A DNA stretch of 52,481 bases from Lachnospiraceae bacterium (GTDB lineage Bacteria > Bacillota > Clostridia > Lachnospirales > Lachnospiraceae), in contig SVEZ01000018.1 in NCBI GenBank assembly GCA_015057115.1, positions 1 to 52,481 on the forward strand, in the 5' to 3' direction. The notes under the pieces are model-generated. The model was not told the origin of the DNA and searched no databases. It saw only the letters and a list, made by a program, of their open reading frames with translations. The position numbers and the translations under genes were made by a program. This document shows, in pieces, positions 50,446-52,481 of this stretch; position 1 is the first letter of the stretch; each line of letters starts with the position of its first letter.

Positions 50446-51096
50446 TCATTCACACTGTACAATACGTTTTTCAATCTGTGTAAAAATATCTTCGTTTCTT
50501 TGATAGCCCATTATGTAAAAGCGATTCAACAGCTCCATACTAATGGCCTTCTGCTCCTCCACACTCTGAGCTTTCGCCGCTTTTTCCCGACTCTTTACAA
50601 TCAAAGCATGCCACTGCTTTATGAACTCTTCATAACCGGCACAATTCTCCTCGCAAAGCCACTTCCGAACCTTGACCTTACTCTTGTTCTTCGCCTTGCA
50701 GGCCCCTTCCTGTAAAAAGTAGGAAAAACCGTCCTCCTCATATATTCTTCCCAAAGGAAACAGTCGGCAGATTCCGGGCCTTGCTTCGTGGACACTGCAG
50801 CGTCCTTCATTATTTAAAAAAACGCAGCAACCAGCTTCATTCTCCATACTTAAAAGAGGTAGAATCAGTCCGTCCACCACTTTTAATTCTACACCATTTC
50901 CTATAAGACTTTCAAAGCTTTTATTTAAAAAATTTGTCAGGCGGAACATATCATAAGGATCCAGTACTATGGTTGCCTCCATGTCACGGCAACAATCGCT
51001 GCATCCCTGACAGTTATTGCAGGCAATTTTTACCATATCCTCTGCCTGATACCGATTGCCGGGCCTTAAAGTATCCGCTGAAACCTCTCTTAACAT
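50446..51096 (-). CDS. YkgJ family cysteine-cluster protein
   Basis: The 216-residue protein has the zinc- or iron-binding cysteine pattern of the family: C26, C29, C32, C35 and C36 (CNNCQGCSDCC), CCVFLNNEGRCSVHEARPGICRLFP near residue 90, and later CxxxC pairs (CEENC). The C-terminal part is helical. Function is unknown. Its ATG lies close after the HAD-type gene, so they form an operon. AGGAAATG precedes the ATG. Confidence 0.85.
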   Translation of the reverse strand: MLREVSADTLRPGNRYQAEDMVKIACNNCQGCSDCCRDMEATIVLDPYDMFRLTNFLNKSFESLIGNGVELKVVDGLILPLLSMENEAGCCVFLNNEGRCSVHEARPGICRLFPLGRIYEEDGFSYFLQEGACKAKNKSKVKVRKWLCEENCAGYEEFIKQWHALIVKSREKAAKAQSVEEQKAISMELLNRFYIMGYQRNEDIFTQIEKRIVQCE

Positions 51097-51127
51097 TTCC
51101 TCATCCTCACTAACTGCTTCCCTTCTA

Positions 51128-51814
51128 TTACATGGCTTCTATAATAGAAAGAATTTCTTCGTAACTCTTTGCTTCGTACTCCGGCACAATATCTTCTCTT
51201 GCCGGCTGGTTCCGGTGATTAAACCAGATGGTATGCAATCCCGCGCCGATACCACCTCGAATGTCAGAAGTTAAGCTGTCTCCGATAATCACAGCCGTCT
51301 CCTTGGAAAAAGGCGGAATTTTAGAAAAGCACCGATCAAAAAAGGTCATGGAAGGCTTATCTGCTCCCACTTCTTCCGAAATAAAAATCCCGTCCAAATA
51401 TTGTGCCAAATCGGAACTTCCTATTCTGCTTTCCTGCACCGCCGCACTTCCGTTGGAAACCAGATACATACGACACTTTCCGTGAAGCTTTTCCAAAAAC
51501 TCCTTTGCTCCCGGAAGATAAATGTGACCCACACCCAGTTCCTTTTCATAAAGTTCCTGCACCGGATCCGGATCTTTTTCAATTCCGAACTCCTCAAACA
51601 ACATTTGAAACCGCAAAACCAGTATTTCTTCTCGCCCTGCCTTTCCGTCTTCCAACAACTGCCACACATACTTATTCAGCTCATCATAGCGATTTAAAAG
51701 CTCCTCGGAAGCTTCTATATCAAAATGTCTGAAGGCTCTTTTTAGAGCAGCCACCTGAGCTTTCTTAAAATCAAATATGGTTTCATCCAAATCCAAAAAT
51801 ACGGTTGTAATCAT
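51128..51814 (-). CDS. HAD-family nucleotidase, YjjG type
   Basis: The 228-residue protein is a HAD hydrolase with motif 1 DLDET (8-12), motif 2 in SNGSAAVQESR near residue 112, motif 3 lysine near DKPSMTFF, and motif 4 IIGDSLTSDIRGG near residue 170. The DLDETIFDF start and length fit the noncanonical pyrimidine nucleotidase YjjG, which removes phosphate from odd deoxynucleotides. Other HAD phosphatases are possible. It leads an operon with the YkgJ-type gene. Confidence 0.8.
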   Translation of the reverse strand: MITTVFLDLDETIFDFKKAQVAALKRAFRHFDIEASEELLNRYDELNKYVWQLLEDGKAGREEILVLRFQMLFEEFGIEKDPDPVQELYEKELGVGHIYLPGAKEFLEKLHGKCRMYLVSNGSAAVQESRIGSSDLAQYLDGIFISEEVGADKPSMTFFDRCFSKIPPFSKETAVIIGDSLTSDIRGGIGAGLHTIWFNHRNQPAREDIVPEYEAKSYEEILSIIEAM

Positions 51815-51853
51815 ATTCTTCCCTTTCCCATCCGATTAAAGTGAAACAGTAAT

Positions 51854-51894
51854 AAAAAAAGGAATGTCGGAAAACCTATTTTCCAACATTCCTT
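51854..51894 (-). terminator. Terminator of the tRNA cluster
   Basis: On the minus strand AAGGAATGT-TGGAAAA pairs with TTTTCCG-ACATTCCTT (51894-51859), followed by a run of T. Confidence 0.9.
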
Positions 51895-51898
51895 ATCA

Positions 51899-51971
51899 TG
51901 AGACATCGGGGATTCGAACCCCGGACAACTTGATTAAAAGTCAAGTGCTCTACCACCTGAGCTAATATCCC
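51899..51971 (-). tRNA. tRNA-Lys (anticodon UUU)
   Basis: Minus-strand cloverleaf: acceptor GGGATAT/ATGTCTC, anticodon loop CTTTTAA with TTT, T arm CCGGGGTTCGAATCCCCG; 73 bases, no encoded CCA. Confidence 0.95.
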
Positions 51972-51993
51972 ATCTACAGGTTATCCTGCAAAA

Positions 51994-52065
51994 CTGGGCT
52001 AACCAGATTCGAACTGGTGAATGCAGGAGTCAAAGTCCTGTGCCTTACCGCTTGGCGATAGCCCA
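51994..52065 (-). tRNA. tRNA-Gln (anticodon UUG)
   Basis: Minus-strand cloverleaf: acceptor TGGGCTA/TAGCCCA, anticodon loop CTTTGAC with TTG, T arm ACCAGTTCGAATCTGGT; 72 bases. Confidence 0.95.
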
Positions 52066-52110
52066 TTATTCTTCGACACTGTACTCCTCAAATCCGGAAC
52101 AGTCCCAGAG

Positions 52111-52185
52111 GGTGGATAGAGGGATTCGAACCCTCGGCCTCCAGAGCCACAATCTGGCGCGCTAACCAACTGCGCTATACCCACC
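52111..52185 (-). tRNA. tRNA-His (anticodon GUG)
   Basis: Minus-strand cloverleaf with the extra G at position -1 pairing with C73, acceptor GTGGGTA/TATCCAC, anticodon loop TTGTGGC with GTG; 75 bases. Confidence 0.95.
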
Positions 52186-52248
52186 ATATATGTCTTACTT
52201 AGAAAAAGACAATAGGAAACTCTTACGAATTTCCTATTGTTCTTAAGA

Positions 52249-52322
<74 letters not shown>

Positions 52323-52325
52323 GTA

Positions 52326-52396
52326 AGCGGGTGATGGGAATCGAACCCACGTATCCAGCTTGGAAGGCTGGTGTTCTACCATTGAACTACACCCGC
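52326..52396 (-). tRNA. tRNA-Gly (anticodon UCC)
   Basis: Minus-strand cloverleaf: acceptor GCGGGTG/CACCCGC, anticodon loop CTTCCAA with TCC, T arm GTGGGTTCGATTCCCAT; 71 bases. Confidence 0.95.
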
Positions 52397-52407
52397 AGAA
52401 TTGTAAG

Positions 52408-52481
52408 TCGGGGTGACAGGATTCGAACCTGCGACCTCCTGGTCCCAAACCAGGCGCTCTAGCCAAGCTGAGCCACACCCC
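52408..52481 (-). tRNA. tRNA-Pro (anticodon UGG), first base outside window
   Basis: Minus-strand cloverleaf: acceptor (C)GGGGTG/CACCCCG, anticodon loop TTTGGGA with TGG, T arm GCAGGTTCGAATCCTGT. By pairing, C1 is one base beyond the right edge. Confidence 0.93.

Overview
The window looks like chromosomal DNA of a spore-forming gut Clostridia, most likely Lachnospiraceae. The grounds are a SCIFF peptide with its radical-SAM maturase next to a fused SecDF, a clostridial phosphate butyryltransferase, a CwlC-like mother-cell amidase, an NADP-type glutamate dehydrogenase, strong AGGAGG ribosome binding sites, many sigma-A promoters with exact 17-bp spacers, and moderate-to-low GC. No replication, ribosomal RNA, integrase or transposase gene is visible, so genus and species are not called.

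Layout. Positions 1-4.7 kb are an accessory, partly decayed stretch read on the minus strand. It holds a CD3324-type regulator, shortened DUF1062 and DUF2441 genes, an AraC/GyrI-like regulator cut by a TAA codon, and a dinD operon whose first gene is also cut by a TAA codon. That operon is transcribed away from an XRE repressor through two overlapping promoters, both with perfect consensus, that share a pair of palindromic operators. From 5 to 27 kb the genes are mostly housekeeping: RlmD-type methyltransferase, PcrA, DUF1836, YerC, AroD, UraA, Mrp, a degenerate HD-GYP protein, SerS, SecDF, the SCIFF pair, a glycosyltransferase with UDP-galactopyranose mutase, MutY and a CorC-type protein. The gap between the HD-GYP gene and serS contains an array of short palindromic repeats and a 183-bp element with 21-bp perfect terminal inverted repeats.

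Positions 27-32.5 kb carry one tightly packed minus-strand operon: a CpaF/TadA-like ATPase, a TadB/TadC-like membrane protein, a TadE-like pseudopilin, three very short proteins sharing an MK-x-I-(F/L)-E-x-YG start, two larger one-helix proteins and a secreted InlB-repeat protein. It reads as a stripped-down Tad-like surface apparatus and is the best candidate here for an under-described system. From 33 to 41 kb lie a CwlC-like amidase, gdhA, and a TetR-MmpL-lipoprotein export cassette with three copies of a TetR-type operator sitting on both promoters. From 41 to 52 kb lie DegV, a GntR/ABC operon, tRNA-Leu, a secreted transglutaminase-like protein, a PadR/DUF1700-DUF4097 pair, Ptb, a cysteine-cluster protein and a YjjG-type phosphatase. 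The window ends in a minus-strand tRNA cluster in transcription order Pro-Gly-Arg-His-Gln-Lys with one terminator.

Functions were assigned by reading motifs and family resemblance without database searches. Where a start was moved from the longest reading frame, a Shine-Dalgarno sequence decided it.
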